A stretch of 64,000 nucleotides of DNA from a bacterium (GTDB lineage: Bacteria; Bacillota; Bacilli; Lactobacillales; Streptococcaceae), in assembly GCA_905221375.1 (NCBI GenBank), contig CAJNCY010000010.1:1-64000 (forward strand), in the 5' to 3' direction. The position numbers and the translations under genes were made by a program. Numbering within the stretch: the stretch's first letter is position 1; each line of letters begins with the position of its first letter. The notes beneath the pieces were generated by a model. The model did not search any database. It saw only the letters and a program-made list of their open reading frames with translations, and was not told the DNA's origin. Positions 56,892 through 64,000 of the stretch are shown here, piece after piece.

Positions 56892-58186
56892 AAGCCTGCC
56901 TCCTTGTTCATCTGCTGAATTTCCTTAATCGCCTTCTTGATTGAGGCATTTAACCCGTCATGAAAGAAAAGCAAATCCCCTGTCGGTCTATCCATGCTTC
57001 GTCCAACTCGTCCACCAATCTGAATCAAACTAGACTTGGTAAACAAACGATGATTGGCCTCTACTACAAAAACATCCACACAAGGGAAGGTAACTCCACG
57101 TTCCAATATCGTCGTACTGATCAGTATTGTCAATTCTCCATCTCGAAAAGCTTGTACTTGCTCTAATCGATCTTCTGTGACAGAAGACACAAAACCAATT
57201 TTCTCATGCGGAAATTGCTCCTGTAAGATTTCTTTTAGCTGCTCCCCTTTTTTAATTTCTGATGCAAAAATGAGCAACGGATAAGCTGTCTTTCTCTGTT
57301 TCTCAATATAAAACTTTAACTTTGGTGACAAACGATTCTTATCCAAATAGCGATTAAAATCCGATAACCAAACTGGTTTAGGAATAATCAAAGGATTCCC
57401 ATGAAATCGCCTAGGCAAGCTCAGTCGTTTTAATTCTCCTAAACGGACTTTCCTATCTAACTCATCTGTCGAAGTCGCTGTTAAAAAGATTCTCAGCCCA
57501 TTCTCCTTTACACTATTCTTGACAGCATAGTAAAGCATGGGATTGTCAACATAAGGAAAGGCATCTACTTCATCCACTATCAGTAAATCAAAAGCTTGAT
57601 AAAATTTCAATAACTGATGGGTCGTCGCAACAACTAATGGTGTTCGGAAATAAGGCTCTGATTCTCCATGTAGGAGGGCTATCTCACAAGCAAAATCATC
57701 TTGTAGGCGCTTGTACAGCTCCAAACAAACATCTATGCGAGGACTGGCCAAACACACTGCACCACCCCTATTAATCACCTTAGCCACAACTTGATAAATC
57801 ATTTCCGTCTTTCCAGCCCCTGTCACCGCATGAACTAAAGTTGGCTCTTGCTTGTCTACTGCTTGAATCAGTCCCTCTGACACCTTCTCTTGAAAAGGAG
57901 TTAATTTACCACGCCATTTAAGAACGTCTTGTTTAGGAAAATCCTCCTGCGGAAAATAGTATAAAGCTTGATCACTCCTAACTTGCTTCATCAGCAAGCA
58001 CTCTCGACAATAGTAAGCACCAATGGGTAAATACCATTCCTCCAGAATAGCAATATTACAACGTTGACAGAAAAGTTTCCCCTTCTCCTTTCTCATTGCT
58101 GGAAGTTTCTCCGCCAACTGACGCTCCTCTTCTGTTAATTCATTCTCCGTAAACAAACGACCGAGATAATTTGGATTTACTTTCAT
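56888..58186 (-). CDS. comFA: DNA uptake helicase/translocase ComFA
   Basis: A 432-residue superfamily 2 ATPase that pulls single-stranded DNA into the cell. A four-Cys zinc motif (CQRCNIAI...CREC) is followed by Walker A AVTGAGKTEMIY, the DEVDAFPY box, and motif VI GGRVGRSMDRPTGD. Late competence gene with a perfect com-box just upstream. Complete and intact. Confidence 0.96.
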   Translation of the reverse strand: MKVNPNYLGRLFTENELTEEERQLAEKLPAMRKEKGKLFCQRCNIAILEEWYLPIGAYYCRECLLMKQVRSDQALYYFPQEDFPKQDVLKWRGKLTPFQEKVSEGLIQAVDKQEPTLVHAVTGAGKTEMIYQVVAKVINRGGAVCLASPRIDVCLELYKRLQDDFACEIALLHGESEPYFRTPLVVATTHQLLKFYQAFDLLIVDEVDAFPYVDNPMLYYAVKNSVKENGLRIFLTATSTDELDRKVRLGELKRLSLPRRFHGNPLIIPKPVWLSDFNRYLDKNRLSPKLKFYIEKQRKTAYPLLIFASEIKKGEQLKEILQEQFPHEKIGFVSSVTEDRLEQVQAFRDGELTILISTTILERGVTFPCVDVFVVEANHRLFTKSSLIQIGGRVGRSMDRPTGDLLFFHDGLNASIKKAIKEIQQMNKEAGL

Positions 58187-58193
58187 ACTTCTT

Positions 58194-58201
58194 TATTCGT
58201 A
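58194..58201 (-). promoter_or_regulatory. com-box of comFA
   Basis: Minus-strand TACGAATA, a perfect sigma-X site only eight bases before the comFA ATG. That is very short, so the mRNA would begin at or near the start codon, or a downstream start is used. Confidence 0.75.
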
Positions 58202-58230
58202 AAAACCTAGCGCTTTAGATGATTTTTTAG

Positions 58231-58236
58231 TACAAT
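58231..58236 (+). promoter_or_regulatory. -10 element of yigZ-like gene, apparently leaderless
   Basis: TACAAT six bases before the ATG at 58243, with no Shine-Dalgarno and no clear -35. The layout matches a leaderless transcript, as for hslO. Confidence 0.45.
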
Positions 58237-58242
58237 TAAATC

Positions 58243-58878
58243 ATGGAATTTAGAACAATTAAAGAGGACGGACAAGTCCAAGAAGAAATCAAAAAATCCC
58301 GCTTTATCTGTCATGCCAAGCGTGTTTATAGCGAAGAAGAGGCTCGTGACTTCATTACTGCCATCAAAAAAGAACACTACAAAGCTACGCATAACTGCTC
58401 TGCTTTTATTATTGGGGAACGTAGTGAAATTAAACGTACAAGTGATGATGGTGAGCCCAGTGGTACTGCTGGCGTTCCCATGCTTGGGGTACTAGAAAAT
58501 CACAATCTCACCAATGTCTGTGTGGTAGTGACACGCTACTTTGGTGGCATTAAACTAGGCGCTGGAGGACTGATTCGTGCTTACGCCGGCAGTGTTGCCT
58601 TAGCTGTCAAAGAAATTGGCATCATTGAAATAAAGGAACAGGCGGGCATTGCTATTCAAATGTCTTACGCTCAGTACCAAGAATATAATAACTTCCTTAA
58701 AGAACATAATCTCATGGAGCTGGATACAAACTTTACAGATCAAGTCGATACGATGATTTATGTTGATAAAGAAGAAAAAGAAACTATTAAAGCTGCACTT
58801 GTAGAGTTTTTTAATGGAAAAGTCACTTTAACTGATCAAGGTTTACGCGAAGTTGAAGTTCCTGTAAACTTAGTGTAA
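58243..58878 (+). CDS. YigZ/IMPACT family protein
   Basis: A 211-residue protein with an N-terminal UPF0029/Impact domain (KSRFICHAKRVYSEEEARDFI; DDGEPSGTAGVPMLGVL; VVVTRYFGGIKLGAGGLIRAYAG) and a C-terminal DUF1949 domain. It is divergent from comFA. Eukaryotic IMPACT regulates translation; the bacterial role is not settled. The start is fixed by homology. Confidence 0.9.
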   Translation: MEFRTIKEDGQVQEEIKKSRFICHAKRVYSEEEARDFITAIKKEHYKATHNCSAFIIGERSEIKRTSDDGEPSGTAGVPMLGVLENHNLTNVCVVVTRYFGGIKLGAGGLIRAYAGSVALAVKEIGIIEIKEQAGIAIQMSYAQYQEYNNFLKEHNLMELDTNFTDQVDTMIYVDKEEKETIKAALVEFFNGKVTLTDQGLREVEVPVNLV

Positions 58879-58893
58879 ACAAAGGAGAGAAAT

Positions 58894-59337
58894 ATGGCAT
58901 TTGGAAAGTTCATTCAAGGACTCGCTGGTAACTTTAGCGAGCAAAACAAAGAAACTCTTATCAAAGAATATGGACAATATTTACTAGAAAACGAAGAAAT
59001 TCAAAGTGGATATAAACTTATTCGTGACTCAATTATATTTACCAATATACGTATTATCTTTACAGATAAACAAGGCGCTACTGGTCGTAAGATGTCTATT
59101 AAATCAATCTTTTTGATGAACATTGTTAACGTTGAAATGGAAACTGCGGGAGCAGGTATAGATGATAGTGAAATTACTATTACTTATTTAGAAAATATCT
59201 TTCTAAAAGCACATAATGAACATTTTAGTGTTCACAAATTTGAATTCCCTAAGAAAACAGATATCGTTCCACTTTATACATATTTACTAGAATTAGCCTA
59301 TCACAATCGCTTAAAAATTAATGGCTTAGACCTATGA
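58894..59337 (+). CDS. Bacterial PH-domain protein
   Basis: A 147-residue cytosolic protein (MAFGKFIQGLAGNFSEQ...) whose middle matches the bacterial PH-domain pattern (GYKLIRDSIIFTNIRIIFTDKQGATGRK). AGGAGAG precedes the ATG, 15 bases after the yigZ stop. Related to B. subtilis YvbH/YozO-type proteins of unknown function. Confidence 0.8.
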   Translation: MAFGKFIQGLAGNFSEQNKETLIKEYGQYLLENEEIQSGYKLIRDSIIFTNIRIIFTDKQGATGRKMSIKSIFLMNIVNVEMETAGAGIDDSEITITYLENIFLKAHNEHFSVHKFEFPKKTDIVPLYTYLLELAYHNRLKINGLDL

Positions 59338-59342
59338 TATAA

Positions 59343-59372
59343 AAAAATCCTATCGCTTCGATAGGATTTCTA
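59343..59372 (+). terminator. Terminator after the PH-domain gene
   Basis: AATCCTATCG-ctt-CGATAGGATT hairpin followed by TCTATATTTT. Confidence 0.85.
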
Positions 59373-59433
59373 TATTTTACAAATGGTATAGATAGCGTTA
59401 TACTAGAGATATCTTATACAAAGAGGTATTCAT

Positions 59434-60360
59434 ATGTCTATTTATAACAACATTACTGAACTAATCGGTCAAACTCCGATTGTTAAACTCAACAATATGG
59501 TGCCAGAAGGGGCTGCAGATGTCTATGTAAAACTTGAAGCATTTAACCCTGGTTCTTCTGTAAAAGACCGTATTGCTCTTAACATGATTGAAAAAGCTGA
59601 ACAAGACGGTATTCTGAAATCTGGTTCTACTATTGTTGAAGCAACAAGTGGAAACACTGGTATTGGACTTTCATGGGTAGGGGCTGCTAAAGGGTATAAA
59701 GTTGTTATCGTTATGCCTGAAACTATGAGTGTGGAACGACGTAAGATTATCCAAGCCTATGGTGCTGAACTCGTCCTTACTCCTGGTAGCGAAGGAATGA
59801 AAGGTGCTATTGCTAAGGCTCAAGAAATCGCTGCTGAACGTGATGGTTTCCTTCCTCTTCAATTTGATAACCCAGCAAATCCAGAAGTACACGAAAGAAC
59901 AACAGGAGCTGAAATACTAGCTGCTTTCGGTAAAGATGGACTAGATGCCTTTGTTGCTGGAGTGGGTACCGGTGGAACGATTTCTGGTGTTTCTCATGCA
60001 CTCAAATCAGCAAATTCTAACATTCAAGTTTTTGCAGTAGAGGCAGACGAATCTGCTATTCTATCTGGTGAAAAACCTGGTCCTCACAAAATTCAAGGTA
60101 TCTCAGCTGGATTTATTCCTGATACACTGGATACAAAGGCTTATGATGGTATCGTTCGTGTAACGTCAGACGATGCTTTAGCACTAGGCCGTGAAATTGG
60201 TGGAAAAGAAGGTTTCCTTGTAGGGATTTCTTCAGCTGCAGCTATCTACGGAGCCATCGAGATTGCCAAAAAATTAGGTACAGGTAAAAAAGTCCTTGCT
60301 CTAGCACCAGATAACGGTGAACGTTATCTCTCTACAGCACTCTATGAATTTGAAGTTTAG
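59434..60360 (+). CDS. cysK: Cysteine synthase (O-acetylserine sulfhydrylase)
   Basis: A PLP enzyme of 308 residues that makes L-cysteine from O-acetylserine and sulfide. The PLP lysine is in [18 protein letters not shown], the substrate loop is [11 protein letters not shown], and the phosphate-binding glycines are [15 protein letters not shown]. It is monocistronic between two terminators. cysM is used in some pneumococcal annotations; I cannot separate K from M by sequence alone. Confidence 0.94.
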   Translation: MSIYNNITELIGQTPIVKLNNMVPEGAADVYVKLEAFNPGSSVKDRIALNMIEKAEQDGILKSGSTIVEATSGNTGIGLSWVGAAKGYKVVIVMPETMSVERRKIIQAYGAELVLTPGSEGMKGAIAKAQEIAAERDGFLPLQFDNPANPEVHERTTGAEILAAFGKDGLDAFVAGVGTGGTISGVSHALKSANSNIQVFAVEADESAILSGEKPGPHKIQGISAGFIPDTLDTKAYDGIVRVTSDDALALGREIGGKEGFLVGISSAAAIYGAIEIAKKLGTGKKVLALAPDNGERYLSTALYEFEV

Positions 60361-60375
60361 TCTCCTAAATACAAT

Positions 60376-60405
60376 TGGCCCTTATTATAGGGCTTTTTAT
60401 TTTTA
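60376..60405 (+). terminator. Terminator of cysK
   Basis: GCCCT-tattat-AGGGC hairpin followed by TTTTTATTTTT. Confidence 0.8.
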
Positions 60406-60447
60406 CCTTGAAAATAGGAAGTTCTCCCTATAAGGATCGACTGCATA

Positions 60448-60476
60448 GAAAAAAGGAAGCAAATTTACTTCCTTTC
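60448..60476 (-). terminator. Terminator of the rpsB-tsf operon
   Basis: Minus-strand stem AAGGAAG-taaatttg-CTTCCTT followed by TTTTTC. Confidence 0.85.
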
Positions 60477-60481
60477 TATAA

Positions 60482-61522
60482 TTAGTTATTCAAGGCTGCT
60501 GCCATTGTAGCTGCAACTTCAGCTTCAAAGTCGTTTGCAGCTTTTTCGATACCTTCACCAACTTCAAAGCGAGCGAACTCAACTACTGAAGCGTTAACTG
60601 ATTCAAGGTATGCTTCAACTGTCTTGCTATCATCCATGATGTAAACTTGTGCAAGAAGTGTGTAAGCTTGGTCAACTTTAGTGTTGTCAAGCATGAAGCG
60701 ATCCATTTTACCTGGGATAATTTTGTCCCAGATTTTTTCTGGTTTGCCTTCTGCAGCCAACTCAGCTTTGATGTCAGCTTCAGCTTGAGCAATCACTTCA
60801 TCAGTCAATTGAGATTTTGATCCATACTTCAAGTGTGGAAGAGCTGGTTTGTTAACCATTGCACGGCTTTCGTTATCTTGGTCGATAACGTGGTTCAATT
60901 GTGCCAACTCATCTTTAACGAATTGTTCATCCAATTCTTTGTAAGAAAGAACTGTTGGTTTCATAGCAGCGATGTGCATTGAAATTTGTTTAGCAAGTGC
61001 TTCGTCTCCACCTTCGATTACAGAGATAACACCGATACGTCCACCGTTATGTTGGTATGCTCCGAAGTGTTGTGCATCTGTTTTTTCAATCAAAGCAAAG
61101 CGACGGAATGAGATTTTTTCTCCGATAGTCGCTGTTGCAGACACATAAGCTGCTTCAAGAGTTTCACCTGAAGGCATTGTCAAAGCAAGAGCTTCTTCGT
61201 TGTTAGCTGGTTTTCCTTCAGCAATAACTTTAGCTGTAGTATTTACCAATTCAACGAATTGAGCGTTTTTCGCAACGAAGTCAGTTTCAGCATTTACTTC
61301 AATAACTGCTGCAATGTTACCGTCAACATAAACACCAGTCAGACCTTCTGCAGCAACACGGTCAGCCTTCTTAGCTGCTTTTGCCATACCTTTTTCGCGA
61401 AGCAATTCAATCGCTTTTTCGATATCGCCTTCCACTTCAACCAATGCTTTTTTAGCGTCCATAACACCGGCACCAGATTTTTCACGCAACTCTTTAACAA
61501 GTTTAGCTGTAATTTCTGCCAT
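60482..61522 (-). CDS. tsf: Elongation factor Ts
   Basis: The guanine-nucleotide exchange factor for EF-Tu, 346 residues. The UBA-like start [24 protein letters not shown] and the [10 protein letters not shown] core motif identify it. It has the long streptococcal form with a coiled C-terminal insert. Follows rpsB with a hairpin between them. Confidence 0.97.
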   Translation of the reverse strand: MAEITAKLVKELREKSGAGVMDAKKALVEVEGDIEKAIELLREKGMAKAAKKADRVAAEGLTGVYVDGNIAAVIEVNAETDFVAKNAQFVELVNTTAKVIAEGKPANNEEALALTMPSGETLEAAYVSATATIGEKISFRRFALIEKTDAQHFGAYQHNGGRIGVISVIEGGDEALAKQISMHIAAMKPTVLSYKELDEQFVKDELAQLNHVIDQDNESRAMVNKPALPHLKYGSKSQLTDEVIAQAEADIKAELAAEGKPEKIWDKIIPGKMDRFMLDNTKVDQAYTLLAQVYIMDDSKTVEAYLESVNASVVEFARFEVGEGIEKAANDFEAEVAATMAAALNN

Positions 61523-61540
61523 TTTGATTCTCCTATATTT

Positions 61541-61578
61541 TTTAAAAATAGGAGAGCCGGGCTAAGCCCCGCCCTCCT
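61541..61578 (-). terminator. Hairpin between rpsB and tsf (partial terminator)
   Basis: Minus-strand GC-rich stem AGGAG-GGC...GCTCTCCT followed by ATTTTTAAAAAAT. It resembles a terminator and may reduce tsf relative to rpsB. Confidence 0.6.
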
Positions 61579-61601
61579 AGGTAATTACTATTTATTATGA
61601 A

Positions 61602-62381
61602 TTAAGCGTTGTCGCCTTCTACAACTTCAACGATTTCTTCGATTGAATCTGCTTGAGCTTCTGAAGCTGCAAATTCTGCTTCAACTGCTGCTGCATCTTC
61701 ACCTTGACGTCCTTCGATGATAGCGTCAGCCAATTTAGCTGTGATCAATTTAACAGCGCGGATAGCATCATCGTTAGCTGGGATGATTACATCGATATCA
61801 TCTGGATCAGTGTTTGTATCAACCATCGCTACAACTGGGATTCCCAATTTCTTAGCTTCTTTAACAGCGATTTGCTCTTTATGTGGGTCAACTACATACA
61901 TTACATCTGGGATACGAGGCATATCTTCGATACCACCCAAGAATTTTTCAAGACGTGCACGTTGTTTATTAAGAAGTGCAACTTCTTTCTTAGGAAGAAC
62001 TTCGAAAGTTCCATCTTCTTCCATACGTTTGATTTCTTTCAAACGAGCGATACGTTTTTGGATTGTTCCCCAGTTTGTAAGAGTTCCACCCAACCAACGG
62101 TGGTTAATAAAGTATTGACCTGAACGTACTGCTTCTTCAGCAACTGCATCAGCTGCTTGTTTCTTAGTACCAACGAACAATACAACTGCATCGTTAGCTG
62201 CTGCATCACGCATGAAGTCGTATGCTTGGTCAGCGTATTTTACTGTTTGTTGCAAGTCGATAACGTGGATTCCGTTACGCTCAGTAAAGATGTACTTAGC
62301 CATCTTAGGATTCCAGCGACGAGTTTGGTGACCAAAGTGTACACCAGCCTCAAGAAGTTGTTTCATTGAAATTACTGCCAT
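61602..62381 (-). CDS. rpsB: Small-subunit ribosomal protein uS2
   Basis: A 259-residue protein from [23 protein letters not shown] at 62381, with AAGGAG upstream; the extension to 62465 is not real. The bacterial S2 signatures [19 protein letters not shown] and [14 protein letters not shown] are clear. Long 5-prime leader of about 110 bases. Confidence 0.97.
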   Translation of the reverse strand: MAVISMKQLLEAGVHFGHQTRRWNPKMAKYIFTERNGIHVIDLQQTVKYADQAYDFMRDAAANDAVVLFVGTKKQAADAVAEEAVRSGQYFINHRWLGGTLTNWGTIQKRIARLKEIKRMEEDGTFEVLPKKEVALLNKQRARLEKFLGGIEDMPRIPDVMYVVDPHKEQIAVKEAKKLGIPVVAMVDTNTDPDDIDVIIPANDDAIRAVKLITAKLADAIIEGRQGEDAAAVEAEFAASEAQADSIEEIVEVVEGDNA

Positions 62382-62496
62382 GAGTATTTCTCCTTTTTGT
62401 TTTTTTCCTCTTCTTGACTTCAACTTGCAAAACGACCCAAGAGCAACTGTTTCACAATTCATCAAGAATGAGTATTATCGTTCACACGACAAGTTT

Positions 62497-62525
62497 CATT
62501 TTACCATACTTTTTCAATATTTTCA
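62497..62525 (-). promoter_or_regulatory. Promoter of rpsB-tsf
   Basis: Minus-strand TTGAAA (62520-62525), 17-base spacer, TAAAAT (62497-62502) preceded by TGG (extended -10). The leader to the ATG could hold autoregulatory structure, but none stands out by eye. Confidence 0.75.
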
Positions 62526-62570
62526 AGCTATTTTGATATAATTTTTAATAGGGATTGTCACGGTAAAACA

Positions 62571-62601
62571 TGAAAAAGAGGGCTCTATTCGAGTCCCTCT
62601 G
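62571..62601 (-). terminator. Terminator of pcsB
   Basis: Minus-strand stem AGAGGG-a-CTC-gaata-GAG-c-CCTCT followed by TTTTT. Confidence 0.85.
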
Positions 62602-62605
62602 TAAA

Positions 62606-63793
62606 TTAATCTGCATAAATATATGTTACAAAACCTGACGATGTAGTTGTCGGATTGAACCACCCACGATGATTTCCAAGCGTGCGATTACCAGCATAAT
62701 TTGATTCTGAAACTTGGATACGTGTTGTTGATTCTACAGCAGTGACTACCGCTACGTGTCCATAGCCACCATCATTCCAACATGCAATCGCACCAACTTG
62801 AGGTGTTGAACCTGTACGGAATCCTGCAGCAGCTGCACTTGTAGCCCACTGCGCTCCATTACCCCAATAGTCTCCAGCCCAAGGTGCTAATGTTTTAACT
62901 CCCCATGTACATTCTCCAATTGGATAGCTTGAAGCATTTGTACTGTATGTTGGGCGTTGTTTGACTGCCACAGGAGTATATGTTGCTGATTCCGAAGAAG
63001 CTACAGCTTGAACCTGTGCTGCAAAAGTCGTATTCCCAGAAGCAACAACTGTTTGTTGTTGACTTACTTGTTTTGCCTTGTAAGCTGCTTCTGCCTCTGC
63101 TGCTGCTTTTGCTGCTACTTCTGCTTCTGCTTTTTTCTCTAGCAAACTTGCTTTTTCATCTTCTGCTGTCGCTTTTTCAGCAGCAAGATTTAATTCTGCA
63201 GCCTTCAACTCAGCTTGTTTCGTTGTTAAAGCTTGCGCATCATCAGACAATTTCTGTTGATTTGCAATTACTGTATTAATTGCGTCATTGTTTGCCACTT
63301 GCTTCTCAGAAATTGCTTTTTTATCTGCTTTTTGTTGTTCCAACATTTTGTTGTTAGCAGATACAATTTCATTCATTGCTGCAACACGTGAAATAGCTTC
63401 TGTAATTGATTTTGAATTTACAATCGTATTGATGTAGCTAGTTGCAGCTCCATTTGTTTGAGCACTACGAGCTTGTTTTTCCAAAGAATCATTGCGAGAT
63501 ACAATGTTTTTAGAAAGTTCTGTAATCTCACTCTCAAGTTTTTTGGATTCTGCTTGTAATCTATCATTTTCAGCTTGCAAGTTAGATTGCTCAGCTTGAA
63601 TAGCTGATACTTGCTCCTGAATTTGGTCAACTTGTTTTTGAGCTTCTTGTTGTTGCGCTGTTAAGTTACTAATTTTATTATCTTGAGCAGCAATTTTGTC
63701 ATCAGTCGTTTCTGCATGCGCAGTTGTTAAAACAGCTACTTGAGAAACCATTACTGTACTTAATAAAAGTGACGCTAAGATTTTTTTCTTCAT
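62606..63793 (-). CDS. pcsB: Peptidoglycan hydrolase PcsB, essential for cell separation
   Basis: A secreted protein of 395 residues. It has a signal peptide (about 1-27, ending TTAHA), a long coiled-coil region (about 35-260), an Ala-rich linker ([21 protein letters not shown]) and a C-terminal CHAP domain with Cys in [10 protein letters not shown] and His in GGYGHVAVV. FtsEX activates it through the coiled coil. A VicR (WalR) site lies upstream. Adjacent to mreD as in pneumococci. Confidence 0.96.
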   Translation of the reverse strand: MKKKILASLLLSTVMVSQVAVLTTAHAETTDDKIAAQDNKISNLTAQQQEAQKQVDQIQEQVSAIQAEQSNLQAENDRLQAESKKLESEITELSKNIVSRNDSLEKQARSAQTNGAATSYINTIVNSKSITEAISRVAAMNEIVSANNKMLEQQKADKKAISEKQVANNDAINTVIANQQKLSDDAQALTTKQAELKAAELNLAAEKATAEDEKASLLEKKAEAEVAAKAAAEAEAAYKAKQVSQQQTVVASGNTTFAAQVQAVASSESATYTPVAVKQRPTYSTNASSYPIGECTWGVKTLAPWAGDYWGNGAQWATSAAAAGFRTGSTPQVGAIACWNDGGYGHVAVVTAVESTTRIQVSESNYAGNRTLGNHRGWFNPTTTSSGFVTYIYAD

Positions 63794-63828
63794 ATTACGT
63801 AGATACTCCTTCTTTTAAAGACAATACT

Positions 63829-63872
63829 AGTATACCAAAAAAAGGCCTAATGAATATTACGCCTTTGTTACA
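63829..63872 (-). promoter_or_regulatory. pcsB promoter with VicR (WalR) site
   Basis: Minus-strand TGTAAC-AAAGG-CGTAAT (63856-63872) fits the VicR consensus TGTWAHNNNNNTGTWAH with one mismatch; TATACT (63829-63834) is the -10 downstream. The same DNA also forms the mreD terminator AAAGGC...GCCTTTTTTT. Confidence 0.8.
63836..63866 (-). terminator. Terminator of mreD, overlapping the pcsB promoter
   Basis: Minus-strand AAAGGC-(14-base loop)-GCCTTTTTTT about 20 bases after the mreD stop, nested in the VicR site region. Confidence 0.7.
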
Positions 63873-63886
63873 TTTTTGTTTCTTTC

Positions 63887-64000
63887 TTATAGATAATATC
63901 TTTCAAAAATAAACTGAAAAATAAGCATCCACACAAGATTTAAAATCATGGATGGTACTAGGCTATAAACGATAAAAATCGGCAGACTATCTAGAGTTAA
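63887..64000 (-). CDS. mreD: Rod shape-determining protein MreD, C-terminal end only
   Basis: Only the last 37 residues are inside the window: a hydrophobic segment beginning LTLDSLPIFIVYSLVPSM and ending FIFERYYL-stop. The position directly upstream of pcsB, and the strongly membrane-like composition, fit MreD. The rest lies beyond base 64000. Confidence 0.75.
   Translation of the reverse strand, partial: LTLDSLPIFIVYSLVPSMILNLVWMLIFQFIFERYYL

Overview
The window looks like chromosomal DNA of a Mitis-group Streptococcus, most likely S. mitis or a close relative rather than S. pneumoniae. The evidence is low-GC coding sequence, streptococcal housekeeping blocks in pneumococcus-like order (adcRCBA, dltXABCD, glpKOF, hslO-dus, ctsR-clpC, thiamine ABC genes, cbpD, dnaB-rplI-pde1, hpf, comFA-comFC, cysteine synthase, tsf-rpsB, pcsB-mreD), and a choline-binding CHAP protein behind a sigma-X box. 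The cbpA and two-component genes that I recall lying between dus and clpC in pneumococci are absent. All species and synteny statements come from memory of gene families, not from a search.

Layout. Positions 1-5870 hold the amino-terminal 1956 residues of a giant YSIRK surface adhesin. Positions 6238-8570 hold an Rpn (PD-(D/E)XK) gene followed by three tandem copies of its 3-prime part. Positions 8644-14186 hold a catabolite-controlled fucosidase and beta-galactosidase operon. Positions 14359-18927 hold an M26 zinc metalloprotease with nine 17-residue repeats. Positions 19129-21132 hold an SPFH protein and a lipoprotein acid phosphatase. Positions 21334-21663 hold a compact locus with the architecture of an Fst-type type I toxin-antitoxin. 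Next come adcRCBA (21773-25231) and dltXABCD (25382-29838). An accessory cassette at 30149-34337 has an Rgg regulator, one or two tiny peptides, an ABC exporter and an MFS exporter. Then come glycerol uptake and oxidation with an Mga-like regulator (34482-40218), hslO-dus (40383-42222), a small variable segment with an isochorismatase-like hydrolase, a lipoprotein and an interrupted membrane ORF (42224-44053), ctsR-clpC, a TPP-riboswitch-controlled thiamine-precursor transporter (47136-50090), cbpD, and the replication, translation and competence block to the end.

How the genes work together. Surface biology dominates: the adhesin, M26 protease, CbpD, PcsB, D-alanylation of teichoic acid and zinc uptake all shape or depend on the envelope. 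Competence is represented by comFA/comFC with a perfect com-box and cbpD with a one-mismatch com-box. Sugar use is represented by two operons with cre sites. Most genes are on the minus strand.

Most interesting observations. (1) All four Rpn copies keep a perfect AGGAGG eight bases before an internal ATG. This suggests an intragenic RpnS-type antitoxin plus three stand-alone duplicates of it. (2) The 32-residue hydrophobic ORF at 21421 faces a predicted 62-nt antisense RNA carrying a 16-nt complement of its start region. (3) The Rgg cassette has a small peptide ORF separated from its exporter by a terminator, and may be a novel or decaying peptide-secretion system.
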